Source: a virus. Taken from it: a stretch of DNA of 23,040 nt. The translations under genes were made by a program, and so were the position numbers. Where the stretch lies: IMG/VR virus record IMGVR_UViG_3300036835_000259, positions 1-23,040 of that record. One strand, given 5' to 3'. Below are positions 9,101 through 16,364 of this stretch, in pieces. Under the pieces are notes generated by a model. It made no database searches. It worked only from the letters and a program-made list of their open reading frames with translations, and was not told where the DNA came from. The first letter of the stretch is position 1; each line of letters begins with the position of its first letter.

Positions 9101-12100
9101 GTGCCCATAGTACGCCTCGACAGCAGGGGCGACATAACGCTGGTGCGCCCAGTTCATCACCGCTTCGCCACGCCCGAGCCACGTCAGCACACGGTCACGA
9201 CCGCGCTCGCCCCAGTTGCCGATGACGCCACCACTCGCCTTGCCAGTGTCGGTGTTAGCCTTCGTCGGTGCCGAGAGGCCGAAGTGGATCGCGCTCTGGT
9301 CAAGCCCCTTGAGGGCGAGGTTGGTCTGGTGGCCGATGTAGTTGAGGCCGTCGTACGTGACTTGCTTGATCGACTGCCACGTCTGCGTCCAGCTATCAAC
9401 AACCTTGCTGCCACGGAAGACGAACGAGTCCTGGATGTTGGACAGGCTGCCACGCACATCCTGGTACATGTGGTTCATCATCATGGCCGTATACAGGCGC
9501 ATGTCACGGTACTGGTGCTGGATGTACGTCGTGCTGGTAGACGTGACATCACGCATGTTGGCCCAGAACTTGTTCCACAGCGCGAGTGCATCCTTGAGCG
9601 AGTCCGCACCGAACGGGATCACCATGTCCTTGTCGGTGGCGCGGGAAGCGTTGACGCGCGGCTGGGCCGGTGCGGGCTTGTCGTCGCCGCCGCCGCCACC
9701 ACCGAAGATCCCCTTGACGAAGCCGATGACCTTCTTGCTCAGGCCCTTGGCAATGTCAATGGCATCTCCGAACGCGCCCTTGATGCCGTTCCAGATCGCG
9801 CCGCCAATTGCCTCGCCAACCTTGAGGATGTCGTTGGCCATCCCCTTGATGGCGTCGAGCATCGTGGCAGGCAGGTTCTTCAGGCCATTGACAATCCGCT
9901 TGGCGATACCCTCAGCGAACTTGGCAACGTTCGGGAAGGCGTCCTTGAACTTGTCCCACAGCCACCTCGCCGCATCGGCAACCATATGGCCGATGTTCTT
10001 GAGGCCCTGGACGTAGTGCCTGACAACCCACTCGCCAAAGTCCTTGGCGGCGTTGAAGACCTCTTTGAATCCCTTCCATGCCAGCTTGGCCACGTCGATG
10101 AGGGCATGACCAAGGCCCTTGAGGCCCGCCTTGAGGCCGTCGAGGATCGCCTTACCCAGATCCTCAGCCAACTTGGAAGGAGACTTGACACCAAAGAAGC
10201 TGAGGATCGCATCCCACGCCGCCTTGAACGGCGCGAGCATCAGATCGACTATGCCCTCGAACGCCTTCTCCAGACCGTCGAGGATCGCCCGCCAGAGATC
10301 GTTGAAGGCGTCCAGGATCTCATGCAGGCCCTTCTTGAACTGCTCGTTGTCACCAGTGAATGCACCGATGAAGATGTCGGCAACGCCCTTGATGATCTTG
10401 ATGACCGCCGAGATGGTACGGATCAAGAAGACGAGCAGGCCCGTCAGCACCTTGAAGAAGCCCTGGATCTCGTTGATGATGTACTTGGCGATGAAGTCGG
10501 CCAGGATCTTCAGTCCGGCCATCAGGACCTTGGTGACATCATGGATGCTATGGATCTTGATGCCGATGTCACCGAACGCCTTCAACAGCGAGTCGATGGC
10601 TGGCTTGAGATCCTTCATCATCTCGCCAAACGACTTCTTGAGCGCGTCCCAGATCTTGCCAAGCTCTCCGAAGTGCTTGAGCAGCAGGAAGACACCAGCG
10701 ACAACAGCAGCGATCAGCAGGCCCCACGGTCCGAACGCGAACAGCGCCGTCGCACGTCCGATGGTGCCGATCCTGGTCAGCAGCGGGCCAACCTTGCCGA
10801 GCGTGCCGGTGAGCAGCCCTGCCTTGCCTTCAGCTTCGCCCAGGTGCTTCTGGAGCGCCATCCGCTCGCCCATGCCCTTGACAGCATCGCTGGCCTTCAG
10901 CGCACCGGATCTGATCCCGCCAATGGCCTTGCCAGCACCGCCAAGCAGCTTGACCATATCCCTGATGCCACTGAGCGCACCCAAGACCGACTTGCTCAGC
11001 ATGCCGACGACCAGACCCATCAGCGCGAACTTGGTGACCATCCCGCCGATTGGCGTGTTGGCGAACTTGATGAAGATCCCTGACAGTTCACCGACGAAGC
11101 GCAGCGCCTTGCCGAACGCTGGCAGCACCACGTCGCTGAAGAACTTGGCGAACTTCTCCAGCCGCTCGGGCGTGAACGACCGGAAGATCTCCTTGCCAAG
11201 TGAGACGACAACTCCACCGATCTTCTCTGCGGCCTCGCGCGCATCACCGAAGAACTTGCGCACCTTGGGGGCGTTCTTGTTCAGGCCCTCGGTCCAGCCG
11301 TTGATCGTCTTGGTAAGGCCCTCGACAGACTTCTTACCCTCACCGGCTGACAACCCGATCAACGTGCCAAGCAGCCTGAAGACGGCCCCGAACAGGTTCG
11401 CCCACGCTTCCAGGTGCTTCTCGCCCTCGTTGAAGAAGTCCGTCATCGCCTTGCGGTTGTCCGTCAGCTTGACGAACTTGCCAAGGATGCTGTCGATGTA
11501 GTCGAGAATCTTGCCGAGCGCCGGTCCGGCTTCCTCCGCTATGTTGGTAAGGCCCTTGCCAAGATCGATGATCGCCGTGGTGGCCTTCGGCAGATTCGTC
11601 GCGCCCTGCTCAGTGATCCGCTGGAACTGGTTGACCTGGCCTCGGGAGGTGAACGACTGGCGGATGTCACCGAGCGAACTACCGACCGACCCGGCCATGT
11701 CCTTGAGCGTCTTTTGGACATCGCCCTGCTTCAAGATCTTGTCAACAGTGTCTACAGCATCAGCGAACTGTGAAGTGATGACACCGTAGATGCCATCTCT
11801 CTTGTGGTCACCGATGAAGATCCGGCGGTAGTCCTTGTAGATGCTGTTGAAGGCTTCGTACAGCTTACGCTCAGCAGGTGACAACTGAGAGAGCAGGAAG
11901 TTGAGGTTCGCTGCTGCTGTCATCGAAGTTGACGCAGCGCGGGTTGCCTTGTCCTGAGCCAGATCGAGGCCACGGCTGGCCTTGTCAGCAGCGTCCTGAG
12001 CGTCCTTCAGCGCCTTCTCGGCTGCCTTGACGTTCTCCAGGTTCTCGACGCTGCCCCCGGCCTTCTGGCGGTCCTGGGTGGCCCTGGCTGCCTCGGTGGC

Positions 12101-13981
12101 CGAGCGGCCGACATCGAGGCGGGCCGAGCGCACATCGAGCCGAGCGCGAGCGATGTCAGTAGCACTGCCACCCTCTCGGATCACCTTGCGCAAGTTCTCC
12201 TGCGCCTCGGTCAAGCTGAGATTGGCACCCTCGGCGGCAAGTTTCGCCTGCTTCTCCTGGTAAATCAGATCCTCTAGCTGCCGCGCACCCGCCTCACGTG
12301 CTAGGTTCAACTGGTGCTGCGCATCCACTACGCCCTCTTGCGACTTGGCAAGCGCATCGTTGGCGTTTGCCAACCTAGTTGTCGTATCGGCGGCCTTCTG
12401 TGCGCCCTTCTCCTGGTCGGTGAACTGGGCCTGCTGGAGCTTCTGGTTCTGCTGGAACGCCTGCGTGACCGCCTTGACACGTGAGATGGCCCCGGCCAGC
12501 AGCCCAACAGCCGGGAGCGCTTCACCGATCCCTGCCACGAAGGCACCGCCGAGTGCTGCACCGGCCAGCGCAGCGCTGCTCGCCAGCGCAACTAGCTCAC
12601 CGCCAAGTGCAGTGACAGCCGACAGAAGCTCCTGGGCGAACGCCGCAGCAGCCAGCAGCGCCATGCCACGGACCTTGTTGTCGAACATGGCCACGTTCTC
12701 GCTGCCGCCACGGAAGCCGCTACTGAGGCTGCTGACCTCATGACCAGCTTCAGCCATCGCCCTGTCAATACCCCTGATGCTACTGGTGACGCGATCAACC
12801 TCAGCGCCCCAGAACGAAGCATCGCGGCTGCCTGCTCGGAAGTCGTTGCGGATCTTCGTGAACTCACGCCGGAAGCCGTCGAGCGCGACTCGCTGATCGC
12901 GCAGTTCGACGCCACCCTCACGGACCTTGTTGTTGTACTCGCTCCAGCGCTCGGTGACATCCTTGATGTTAGCGGCCATGTCCTCGGCACGCTTGGCGAT
13001 CCGCTCCTCCTCGGCGGCAGCACGTGCTTCCTGAGCGAGCCGCTGACGCTGGATACGCTCCTCAGCCTTGGCACCCGCCTGTCGGATGCCTTCCAGCGAC
13101 GACTGCCGCGCATTCTCGCGCCGGATCGAGTCCTCACGCTCGGAGTCTTCAATCGCCTTGTTGACAGCAATGCGGTTACGCTCCTGTGCGATGATCGCCG
13201 CATTGATGTCCTTCATCAAGTTGTCAACATCCTTGTTGTAATCCTTGATGTTCTGCTCGGACTGCTTGTGGTAATCGGTCTGCTCCTTGAGGAGAGCGTC
13301 ACTCTCGGCCTTGGCGATTCGCTCGCGGTCCTTGGCCTCGCTCTCATGGATATCCGTGATTGCCTTCGAGGATGACTTCTCCCTGTCAACCATCGTGTCG
13401 AGGATCTCTTTCCAGAACTTGCTCTGATCCTCTGGGCGACCAGCCAACGACCTCTGGCGTTCCTCAACTCGCCTGGCAACCTCACCGACACGTGAGCGGA
13501 ACTGATCGCCCAGCACGGTTTCCTTCTGGACCTTGCGAAGCTCCTGGCCCAGTTCCTTCAAGTTATCAACGGTGTCGCCAAGAGTGCGATCACCGGAGCG
13601 GAACTCGTCGTTGAGCTTGTGGTAGGAGTCGCGCAGGTAGCCGAAGCGCTCCCGAAGCTCTTGAGTCTTGCGCAGTGCGCCTTCTGAGCGGGCAGCGAAG
13701 TTGTCAACATCCTTCGCAAGACCCTGCACTGTCCTGCCGGTTTGGTCGCCATCCTTGCCAAACCCACGCATGGCAGCGCGCCAGTCCTCGATCTTCTTCG
13801 TGACGTTGCCGACACGTGTGTTGAGCGAGGTGATGCGCGAGTTCAGACCGTCAAGGTTCTTGTTGAAGCTGGTGACATCAGCGTCGAACTTCTCGATCTC
13901 CAGTCGAGCTTTGCGCAACACGGCAGCCATCTCATCCCGAGCGCGGAGGATGATCCTGAGGATGTATTCGACGCTATCCAT
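6131..13981 (-). CDS. Tape measure protein with M15-like peptidase and SLT lysozyme domains
   Basis: This is by far the largest gene, about 2,616 aa from the ATG at 13981. It sets tail length and travels through the tube. Residue numbers here count from the in-frame TTG at 14023. The N-terminal 430 residues are charged and coiled-coil. Hydrophobic stretches occur near 450-520, 1085-1120 and 1175-1220. A glycine linker near 1440 precedes the peptidase part. An M15-like metallopeptidase motif is seen as SDHTTGHAVDL (H1720, D1727) with NHIHLAM (H1790, H1792). An SLT transglycosylase-like domain follows, with MGESSGNP (E1897) and GIAQVI. The last 600 residues are again coiled coil. The ATG at 13981 has only a weak GGCGG ribosome site; the TTG has none. 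Tape measures with wall-degrading domains help DNA entry through peptidoglycan. The role is certain; catalytic activity is inferred. Confidence 0.95.
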   Translation of the reverse strand: MDSVEYILRIILRARDEMAAVLRKARLEIEKFDADVTSFNKNLDGLNSRITSLNTRVGNVTKKIEDWRAAMRGFGKDGDQTGRTVQGLAKDVDNFAARSEGALRKTQELRERFGYLRDSYHKLNDEFRSGDRTLGDTVDNLKELGQELRKVQKETVLGDQFRSRVGEVARRVEERQRSLAGRPEDQSKFWKEILDTMVDREKSSSKAITDIHESEAKDRERIAKAESDALLKEQTDYHKQSEQNIKDYNKDVDNLMKDINAAIIAQERNRIAVNKAIEDSEREDSIRRENARQSSLEGIRQAGAKAEERIQRQRLAQEARAAAEEERIAKRAEDMAANIKDVTERWSEYNNKVREGGVELRDQRVALDGFRREFTKIRNDFRAGSRDASFWGAEVDRVTSSIRGIDRAMAEAGHEVSSLSSGFRGGSENVAMFDNKVRGMALLAAAAFAQELLSAVTALGGELVALASSAALAGAALGGAFVAGIGEALPAVGLLAGAISRVKAVTQAFQQNQKLQQAQFTDQEKGAQKAADTTTRLANANDALAKSQEGVVDAQHQLNLAREAGARQLEDLIYQEKQAKLAAEGANLSLTEAQENLRKVIREGGSATDIARARLDVRSARLDVGRSATEAARATQDRQKAGGSVENLENVKAAEKALKDAQDAADKASRGLDLAQDKATRAASTSMTAAANLNFLLSQLSPAERKLYEAFNSIYKDYRRIFIGDHKRDGIYGVITSQFADAVDTVDKILKQGDVQKTLKDMAGSVGSSLGDIRQSFTSRGQVNQFQRITEQGATNLPKATTAIIDLGKGLTNIAEEAGPALGKILDYIDSILGKFVKLTDNRKAMTDFFNEGEKHLEAWANLFGAVFRLLGTLIGLSAGEGKKSVEGLTKTINGWTEGLNKNAPKVRKFFGDAREAAEKIGGVVVSLGKEIFRSFTPERLEKFAKFFSDVVLPAFGKALRFVGELSGIFIKFANTPIGGMVTKFALMGLVVGMLSKSVLGALSGIRDMVKLLGGAGKAIGGIRSGALKASDAVKGMGERMALQKHLGEAEGKAGLLTGTLGKVGPLLTRIGTIGRATALFAFGPWGLLIAAVVAGVFLLLKHFGELGKIWDALKKSFGEMMKDLKPAIDSLLKAFGDIGIKIHSIHDVTKVLMAGLKILADFIAKYIINEIQGFFKVLTGLLVFLIRTISAVIKIIKGVADIFIGAFTGDNEQFKKGLHEILDAFNDLWRAILDGLEKAFEGIVDLMLAPFKAAWDAILSFFGVKSPSKLAEDLGKAILDGLKAGLKGLGHALIDVAKLAWKGFKEVFNAAKDFGEWVVRHYVQGLKNIGHMVADAARWLWDKFKDAFPNVAKFAEGIAKRIVNGLKNLPATMLDAIKGMANDILKVGEAIGGAIWNGIKGAFGDAIDIAKGLSKKVIGFVKGIFGGGGGGDDKPAPAQPRVNASRATDKDMVIPFGADSLKDALALWNKFWANMRDVTSTSTTYIQHQYRDMRLYTAMMMNHMYQDVRGSLSNIQDSFVFRGSKVVDSWTQTWQSIKQVTYDGLNYIGHQTNLALKGLDQSAIHFGLSAPTKANTDTGKASGGVIGNWGERGRDRVLTWLGRGEAVMNWAHQRYVAPAVEAYYGHPFSETFDRVHAYHAGGRGDAIGFAGGRTGDAAIFDGHPSNVAAVIKSLIILMKKHWPLLTVSSTTDHSLLTTSGNVSDHTTGHAVDLTRPFDAAGIAYMNRAANWIKSSGLYKQLKQGIHNPNLAVNAGILQTPPGQFAGAVWAQHANHIHLAMIGALRNVADVLTSVARRSVTGPDGALKTLAQSALDHVRKIANRYISKQISSADAEAGGGQGGGGTPAPPGQHRNWIRTALRLAGVPVTAANVNAQYNLDMGESSGNPKAIQQVHDINSVTGDLAKGIAQVISATFNSYKLPGHGNIFNAIDNIIASVRYQMAKYGHLVGHAGYARGGEIPGMEGTPVGILAHAGEWIVNRFQQSRLAGLLGMSASGLASILGFHGGPVSFAGGGTVQDRVKKIVKQAVGERDVLSEDDYNSLNELFTALAHVSQRIHKVRDLTKKVDPILKIIDQATMDSGLLDQLRASIERRFGIATRRITQQTYKVSGKEGNQRVKKILDDVQIAQKTLDEKQNERETLTDERDLIKRELNQVESQLKRKKLSKAKRASLLAQHNNLQGRLDQADDRVAQNTEDIYAAEDDLKQKRADALQKALDKEQKVIDKINSKFDAQQAQRDRYRRVLTALGQTDLLKSLDDQDIAGLQNRAAELAGQVANLRNIKSPDAQKAADDLVAQIDELNTQIQEKTIQAIQDNITRIGDELSKKTARLDLFSRMADAIGVVGDTLGVALVPGGSAMSRSGVREAKRQADQDALAQYQKQLASLPTVGGVANKAAIDDLTQKIEELNVTIAEDTKAIFDAKVAEVGTRHDYTQSMLDLNLQLVDLDGQISGQVDQAQKESLLRQKQIDIDTKGQELTALLAEATPGTQQYLDLQKAILENTIASKQNTQAINEVTGATNAPQTFSSPLWQQFREAIFNGIGGLLPQYDFTNNGSVSSATGALGGGGSNMASTMSSSSANSTVINQDFTINEAGGPIDTTELAGTVSFGMKTAIQ

Positions 13982-14101
13982 GACAGCCGCCGTGTTGCGC
14001 CGTGGGAGTGACCATACCCCCAAGGATGACGAGTGACGTGTTCATGACAAGTGAGATGGCAGTATGGCTGGGTCCGGACACCCTTATCCTCAGCCGCACC
14101 G
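13982..14101 (-). other. Intergenic gap before the tape measure gene
   Basis: This 120-nt gap follows the 78-aa gene. It holds no recognisable promoter, terminator or strong Shine-Dalgarno. It contains the 14 codons that would extend the tape measure to the TTG at 14023, with an in-frame TGA just upstream of that. A 23-codon ORF on the same strand (ATG at 14044, starting MNTSLVILGG) ends in a TAG that overlaps the tape measure ATG region (ATGGATAG). That arrangement could couple translation, but the small ORF has no clear ribosome site. Confidence 0.45.
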
Positions 14102-14338
14102 CTAATCGTCCAGCGGGACGATCTGGAACTCCAGCGACTTGCCCAGCGGCAGTTGTGTCAACGCCTCGGTCTTCGAGGGGTCGATCAACAGACGACACAT
14201 ACCTGACGGCGTGGCCGCTGCCCACTGCTTGTTCGCACCACCAGCGTAGTCGGGTGTCATCTCGACTTCCACTTGGTAGGGCTTCTCGGGATCACCCATC
14301 GGGGTCACCCGCGTCACCTTCATCCGTGCGGTTACCAT
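14102..14338 (-). CDS. Small conserved-looking protein between chaperone and tape measure
   Basis: This 78-aa ORF has one of the best ribosome sites in the window: AAAGGAGGTGAG directly before the ATG, 27 nt after the frameshift product's stop. The protein looks like a compact beta domain. It starts MVTARMKVTRVTPMG and contains YAGGANKQWAAATPSG followed by a hydrophobic strand CRLLIDP. It ends with another strand pair, GKSLEFQIVPLDD. There are no transmembrane segments or catalytic motifs. Its place between the tail assembly chaperones and the tape measure suggests a tail assembly or tail-tip role. I do not recognise a named family, and the function is open. Confidence 0.75.
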   Translation of the reverse strand: MVTARMKVTRVTPMGDPEKPYQVEVEMTPDYAGGANKQWAAATPSGMCRLLIDPSKTEALTQLPLGKSLEFQIVPLDD

Positions 14339-14350
14339 CTCACCTCCTTT
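14339..14350 (-). promoter_or_regulatory. Strong ribosome binding site of the 78-aa gene
   Basis: AAAGGAGGTGAG lies immediately upstream of the ATG at 14338. The match to the anti-Shine-Dalgarno is near perfect and fixes this start. It contrasts with the weak site of the following tape measure gene. Confidence 0.8.
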
Positions 14351-14365
14351 CTGTCACTCGTGTTG

Positions 14366-14935
14366 TCAGTTCAGTTGGTCTACGTCTTGCCGCATCCGGT
14401 GGCGCTGTGAAGACACTTCACGTTCGAGTTGCAGCACCTCGTCCACATCATGCCCCTCGGCCTCGATGACATCGCGCATGGTGCCGTTCGGCTCTGCCAG
14501 CCCCCAGCGTGTGCGCGTCCTGGCGATGGAGCGCAAATGGCCCTGCCAGAATGGGTTGTCCCAGTCAGGCTCATCGTCGTCATCGATGTCAGGGTTGTAG
14601 ACAAGTTCGATTGCTCGGTTGTAGTGTCCGTTGAGTTCCTTGATGCGACCCGGCCGGTCATTCTCCTTGCTGTCCCAGTTCGGGTTCGTGAACAGCGCCG
14701 AGATCATGTCCTGGCGCTGCTGCTCGATACTCGCTCGCGCCTCCTGCTTCAGCAGCGCGGCGAAGACGGCATCGAACCGCTTCGCTGGCCAGTGGATTAT
14801 GTCCTCTAGCTTGTCGCCTCCTCCGTGCGTCCAGACGTAGACGACGGCTTCGACGGGGCCGATGTGGACACGCGGTCCGCTCGCTCCTTCTCGCGCTCTG
14901 CCACGCGGGCGGCGAACCGGGGCAGCGTCCGGGTG
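14366..14935 (-). CDS. T-part of the chaperone (second frame, reached by frameshift)
   Basis: This open frame supplies the C-terminal 189 residues of the long chaperone. It has no good start of its own. The first ATG, at 14707, sits one base after AGGA, too close for an effective ribosome site, and would remove the first 76 codons, including the WTHGGG and IIHWPAKRFDAV segments. The part after 14707 is acidic (NPDIDDDDEPDWDNPFW) and ends in helical sequence, EVLQLEREVSSQRHRMRQD. A gene caller would probably report only 14366-14707 as a small separate protein. Confidence 0.65.
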   Translation of the reverse strand, partial: HPDAAPVRRPRGRAREGASGPRVHIGPVEAVVYVWTHGGGDKLEDIIHWPAKRFDAVFAALLKQEARASIEQQRQDMISALFTNPNWDSKENDRPGRIKELNGHYNRAIELVYNPDIDDDDEPDWDNPFWQGHLRSIARTRTRWGLAEPNGTMRDVIEAEGHDVDEVLQLEREVSSQRHRMRQDVDQLN

Positions 14936-15741
14936 AAAAAACCGCGCAGTTCCTCGTAGTTCTGGTCGATGAACCGCTCGATGATCTCCTCATGGTCCTC
15001 ATCGCGCAGACCGTAAAGGCCCCTGTCAGGGTCCCAACGCTGCTCGAACACCTGCTTGGCCCAGGAGCGGTCCTTGGTCGGGATGTCGAGCCAGATGCAG
15101 TAGCACTCGCCCAGCAGGTCGGGCACGTAGGCGACAAGCTCGGTGACGAGCGCCATGAAGCTGGCGGCGTCACCCCAGTCGCGGGTCGTGAGCGCTTGCG
15201 CCCTGTCGCGCAGGCTGCCACCCTCAGGGCCGAACACATCGGCCATGCCACCGACGTTGCCACCGCTCGCCTTGATCGCCTTCGCCAAGGCTGCTGACAG
15301 GATCGAGAAGAAGCGCGAGCGCCCCATCCAGCCGAGCGGGGCCTGCACGTAGATCTCGAACGTCTTGCTCTCCCTGCCGCCGTGCTCCGGTGGGCAGCCG
15401 ACGAGCCAGCGCTTGAGATCGGTTCTGGCCTCCTGGTGGCCGAACTTCGTGCGCCAGTTCTCCTCCTCCTCGTCCTCCTCCTTGATGTCACTGGCATCGA
15501 AGATGACACCTTCGAGCGGGTTGCCCAGCGTCTCCACGAAGCTCGTCGGGTTGGCACCAGGCTCCAGCGCCTCCAGGCCCTCCAGGTCGCCCTGCTGGTC
15601 CTTGGACAACGCCTCGGCCTTCTTGCCATCCTGCGTGGCCGCAGCAGCAGCGTTGTGAGCTTCCACGCCCTCGCTCGCGCCTGCGGCCTTGCGGCGTGTC
15701 CTCTGCTTCGCGGGTGGTGGTGCTGTCGTCTCTGCTGCCAT
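14366..15741 (-). CDS. Tail assembly chaperone, frameshifted long form (gpGT-like)
   Basis: The -1 frame relative to the 311-aa chaperone is open from the slippery site at 14941 to a stop at 14366. A -1 slip on T TTT TTC after F269 would give a protein of about 458 aa: 269 residues of the first frame plus 189 of the second. The second part contains a domain-like stretch (VHIGPVEAVVYVWTHGGG, then DKLEDIIHWPAKRFDAVF) that begins before the first-frame stop. So the real domain overlaps the end of the short protein and cannot be made by the ATG at 14707 alone. That ATG also has a badly spaced ribosome site. Lambda gpG/gpGT and many siphophages make the same two-form chaperone by frameshift just before the tape measure gene. 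The long form is thought to link tape measure and tube subunits. Coordinates span both frames. Confidence 0.75.
14806..15741 (-). CDS. Tail assembly chaperone, short form (gpG-like)
   Basis: This is the 311-aa product when no frameshift occurs. The ATG at 15741 is chosen because AAAGGAGGG lies five bases upstream. The open frame extends 40 codons further, but that part overlaps the previous gene and reads as an antigene of it. The N-terminus is low complexity (Ala/Pro/Lys/Glu) with an acidic run (EEDEEEENW near residue 85). The core is helical, with a block LLGECYCIWLDIPTKDRSW followed by RGLYGLRDEDHEEIIERF and IDQNYEELRGFF, similar in pattern to tail assembly chaperones of actinophages. The last 40 residues after the slip site are Ser/Thr-rich and look unstructured. 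At 311 aa it is more than twice lambda gpG. It binds the tape measure during tail assembly and is not expected in the virion. Confidence 0.75.
   Translation of the reverse strand: MAAETTAPPPAKQRTRRKAAGASEGVEAHNAAAAATQDGKKAEALSKDQQGDLEGLEALEPGANPTSFVETLGNPLEGVIFDASDIKEEDEEEENWRTKFGHQEARTDLKRWLVGCPPEHGGRESKTFEIYVQAPLGWMGRSRFFSILSAALAKAIKASGGNVGGMADVFGPEGGSLRDRAQALTTRDWGDAASFMALVTELVAYVPDLLGECYCIWLDIPTKDRSWAKQVFEQRWDPDRGLYGLRDEDHEEIIERFIDQNYEELRGFFTRTLPRFAARVAEREKERADRVSTSAPSKPSSTSGRTEEATS
14935..14941 (-). promoter_or_regulatory. Programmed -1 frameshift slippery site T TTT TTC
   Basis: On the mRNA strand the reading is GGT TTT TTC ACC, so the heptamer T TTT TTC has exactly the X XXY YYZ phase needed for a -1 slip. 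The -1 frame is open on both sides and continues to 14366. A Shine-Dalgarno-like GAGGAA lies 8 nt upstream (14950-14955), comparable in position to the stimulator of the E. coli dnaX frameshift. A short CCGG/CCGG stem can form just downstream, but I see no strong pseudoknot. Placement directly before the tape measure genes supports the call. Confidence 0.72.
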
Positions 15742-15745
15742 GATG

Positions 15746-15754
15746 CCCTCCTTT
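15746..15754 (-). promoter_or_regulatory. Ribosome binding site deciding the chaperone start
   Basis: AAAGGAGGG lies five bases before the ATG at 15741. No comparable site precedes the upstream in-frame ATG at 15861, which would lie inside the HK97 gp10-like gene. Confidence 0.75.
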
Positions 15755-15760
15755 GATGGG

Positions 15761-16285
15761 CTATCGGACCAACAACCTTGCCTTGACGTACGGCTGCAAC
15801 TCAGCGAACGTGCGGTAGAGGAAGTGCTGGGCAGGCTGGCCCTGCACCTCTCGCACGCCAATCACCTTGCCGTAGAGGTGACTGAAGAACCACATCCGGC
15901 TTGGCACTTCCATCGGAGTGCTGCGTCCCAGTCGGACGATTTCCGATCCCTTGCCGGTGTAAGGTCGCTTGAAGGTTCCATAGATGCCGGTGCCCTGATC
16001 GGCGTACAGCGGGTGCATGCTGGTGCCTGCCTTGACACCGACCCAGGCTTCCCACTGACCGCCGCCACCGGCTCCACCAGGACGCCAGACGGCCCCGGTG
16101 CGCTCGACGTGACGCAATGTGTAACTGGTGTAGATAGGAACGTTGGCTTCCAGCAGATGCACGCCCACGTCGGCCAACTGGTCGATGATGTGCCGTGCGC
16201 CACCGAACGCCGTCGCGTACGCATGGTCGATACCACGCAGCGCGTCCTCTGAGTGAACTTCGATCTCGATCTCTTTGTCAGCCAT
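15761..16285 (-). CDS. HK97 gp10-like tail / head-tail joining protein
   Basis: This 174-aa protein matches the HK97 gp10 family pattern. An N-terminal helix (GARHIIDQLADVGVHLLEANVP) is followed by a loop YTSYTLRHVERTG. A strand segment comes next with HPLYADQGTGIYG, equivalent to the family's 'yA.yvE.GT', and a C-terminal VQGQPAQHFLYRTF. Family members act at the head-tail joint or in tail completion. The start at 16285 is chosen for its GGAG five bases upstream; an in-frame ATG at 16330 lies inside a large hairpin and has no ribosome site. The gene follows the tail tube gene, whereas gp10-like genes usually precede it. It could therefore have a different role here. Stop is 19 nt before the chaperone start. 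Confidence 0.72.
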   Translation of the reverse strand: MADKEIEIEVHSEDALRGIDHAYATAFGGARHIIDQLADVGVHLLEANVPIYTSYTLRHVERTGAVWRPGGAGGGGQWEAWVGVKAGTSMHPLYADQGTGIYGTFKRPYTGKGSEIVRLGRSTPMEVPSRMWFFSHLYGKVIGVREVQGQPAQHFLYRTFAELQPYVKARLLVR

Positions 16286-16364
16286 GATGACTCCGAGCAC
16301 ACGACGAGACGAGGGCCATGGGAAGCGCACCCTCGTCTCGTAGTCGTGTGAGCTTTGTTGTCAT
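16278..16364 (-). other. Possible 28-codon ORF in the gap after the tail tube gene
   Basis: An ATG at 16364 has AAAGG nine bases upstream and opens a 28-codon frame starting MTTKLTRLRDEG. Its TGA stop overlaps the start of the gp10-like gene (ATGGCTGA). The frame is the same as that of the tail tube gene, separated from it by two in-frame TAG codons. The first half looks helical. The large hairpin lies within it. It may be a leader ORF coupling translation, or chance; nothing proves translation. Confidence 0.25.

Noticed and set aside
8297-11083. 928-codon open frame on the plus strand opposite the tape measure gene
   Set aside because: It lies entirely inside a clear tape measure gene and has no ribosome site. 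It reads as Arg/Leu/Val/Asp-rich sequence of the kind produced antisense to a GC-rich gene with biased third positions.
14056-14066. Palindromic GTCCGGAC near 14071 as a regulatory operator or stem
   Set aside because: The 8-base self-complementary core does not extend on either side, and such short palindromes are common in GC-rich DNA.
14658-15629. 323-codon minus-strand frame overlapping the tail chaperone
   Set aside because: It is extremely Arg/Ser-rich and fully overlaps the chaperone in the third frame. A +1 shift into it was considered, but it ends at 14658 without domain-like sequence, while the -1 frame is domain-like.
16298-16350. Reading the large hairpin as an intrinsic terminator
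   Set aside because: No run of U follows the stem on the transcribed strand, and the downstream gene's ribosome site begins three bases later, so transcripts must pass through it at least in part.
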